Origin: a bacterium
Lineage (GTDB): Bacteria > Ratteibacteria > UBA8468
Assembly: GCA_030637775.1 (NCBI GenBank)
Contig: DAOWFY010000079.1
Location: 1 to 12,048, forward strand
Direction of reading: 5' to 3'
DNA length: 12,048 nucleotides
The notes under the pieces were generated by a model, which was not told the DNA's origin, made no database searches, and saw only the letters and a list, made by a program, of their open reading frames with translations. A program made the position numbers and the translations under genes. Positions within the stretch are counted from its first letter, which is position 1. Each line of letters begins with the position of its first letter. Below are positions 11,311-12,048 of this stretch, piece after piece.

Positions 11311-12048
11311 TTACTTTCTTCCGCAGCAATGTTTATATTTCTTGCCGCTGCCGCAGGGACAGGGTTCGTTGCGCCCGATTTTTCTTCCTTCCCGGTGATA
11401 AGGAACCGGTTTGGCGGCTGGCTCTGCCGGGGACGGAGAAGCTTGAGGAACCACTGCTGCCTCCTCTCTTTTGCTAACCAAAACCTTCTCGTCAAAGGAG
11501 CCAACCTCGGAATGCACAAAGGAAATCTGGGCTTCTGCTCTTCTTGCCTCCTCCTCAGAGATGGCCTCAATCTTAAACAGGTAATTTACCACCTCTCCCC
11601 GGATGGCATCATTCATCTGATCAAAGAGAAGGTAACTTTCCTGCTTATAGGCAACGACGGGATCGTGCTGACCATAGGCACGCAGCCCAATCCCTTCGCG
11701 AAGATTGTCCATATCATAGAGATGGTTCTTCCAGCGGTTATCGATTACCTGGAGAAGAATGGTACGCTCAAGATTGTCCATCAATTCTTTTCCCAATCGC
11801 TCCTCTTTCTCCTGGTAAGCAGTCTCGACCTTCTTTAACAACGAGTCCCTTGTTCTTTCTCGGTAGAGCTCTGGATTTTTCTCGTCCAATCGCTCTGGGA
11901 TAAAGGAAAGGCGAAAGAAGAGGTTGACCCATTTACTCAGTTCGCCCAGGTCCCATTCCCCTGGTTTAACATCGGGATTAAGATAGCGATTGATTCCGCT
12001 TTCCACCTCCTCAATGAGAAGGTTATGAATATATTCGGTGAGATCCCC
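11311..12048 (-). CDS. secA: Preprotein translocase ATPase SecA, C-terminal part
   Basis: Motor of the Sec system that pushes preproteins through SecYEG. Only the last 245 residues are in the window; the frame is open to the right edge, so the GTG at 12006 is internal, not the start. Visible are the helical scaffold/wing part ([20 protein letters not shown] followed by [20 protein letters not shown]), a Pro/Ala-rich linker ([18 protein letters not shown]) and the C-terminal zinc-binding SEC-C motif Cys-x-Cys-x8-Cys-Cys in [17 protein letters not shown]. That motif binds SecB or phospholipid in the family. The stop lies five bases from the perfect DnaA box, so secA is the neighbour of the origin, a place more often held by rpmH. 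Confidence 0.97.
   Translation of the reverse strand, partial: GDLTEYIHNLLIEEVESGINRYLNPDVKPGEWDLGELSKWVNLFFRLSFIPERLDEKNPELYRERTRDSLLKKVETAYQEKEERLGKELMDNLERTILLQVIDNRWKNHLYDMDNLREGIGLRAYGQHDPVVAYKQESYLLFDQMNDAIRGEVVNYLFKIEAISEEEARRAEAQISFVHSEVGSFDEKVLVSKREEAAVVPQASPSPAEPAAKPVPYHREGRKIGRNEPCPCGSGKKYKHCCGRK

Noticed and set aside
11298-11838. Overlapping long frames within secA on both strands
   Set aside because: Shadows of the SecA frame, which carries unambiguous scaffold and SEC-C motifs.
1-12048. CRISPR array or integrase/transposase gene
   Set aside because: No regularly spaced direct repeats and no recombinase motifs were seen in any frame.

Overview
The window looks like the chromosomal origin region of a Gram-negative-type, probably uncultivated bacterium. 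It has about 45-50% GC in the housekeeping genes and tightly packed, short-overlap operons. Three unrelated families of short palindromic DNA are present, two of them sitting in frame inside essential genes. I cannot place the phylum from this sequence. The palindromes and gene order remind me of candidate phyla such as Omnitrophota, but that is only an impression. Almost everything is on the minus strand; the exceptions are tRNA-Val, tRNA-Asp and a PilZ gene.

Layout, left to right. (1) 1-632: class II fructose-bisphosphate aldolase, cut by the window edge, with a good promoter and a palindromic repeat in its leader. (2) 965-2554, read right to left: tRNA-Glu(CUC), rpmA (bL27), acpS and a stand-alone nnrD, one apparent transcription unit. 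(3) 2597-3315, plus strand: tRNA-Val(UAC), tRNA-Asp(GUC) and a PilZ protein. The 3' end of tRNA-Asp is repeated exactly (19 bp) 145 bp downstream, directly against the PilZ start. (4) 3301-6593, minus strand: dciA, dapA, accD and folC in transcription order, linked by 4- to 14-nt overlaps or tiny gaps. folC carries a 50-bp double-hairpin palindrome in frame. (5) 6576-8484: an AT-rich block with three accessory genes (a TIGR04255-family protein, an unknown 133-aa protein and an unknown protein with an SQSCDL motif) plus a gene remnant. The block is bounded by 24-bp imperfect terminal inverted repeats, 20 of 24 positions matching. (6) 8484-12048, minus strand: dnaN, dnaA and the 3' end of secA, with an oriC candidate holding two perfect-class DnaA boxes between secA and dnaA.

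The most interesting object is block (5). It appears to be a transposase-less mobile cassette that landed between dnaN and dciA, in the replication-initiation cluster where recF/gyrB-type genes often sit. Its left repeat supplies the annotated start codon and first codons of dciA, and its right repeat abuts and completes the dnaN stop codon. Together the housekeeping genes cover replication initiation (DnaA, beta clamp, the DciA helicase loader), fatty acid synthesis (AccD, AcpS), lysine/peptidoglycan precursor synthesis (DapA), folate metabolism (FolC), cofactor repair (NnrD), secretion (SecA), translation (bL27, tRNAs) and central carbon metabolism (aldolase).
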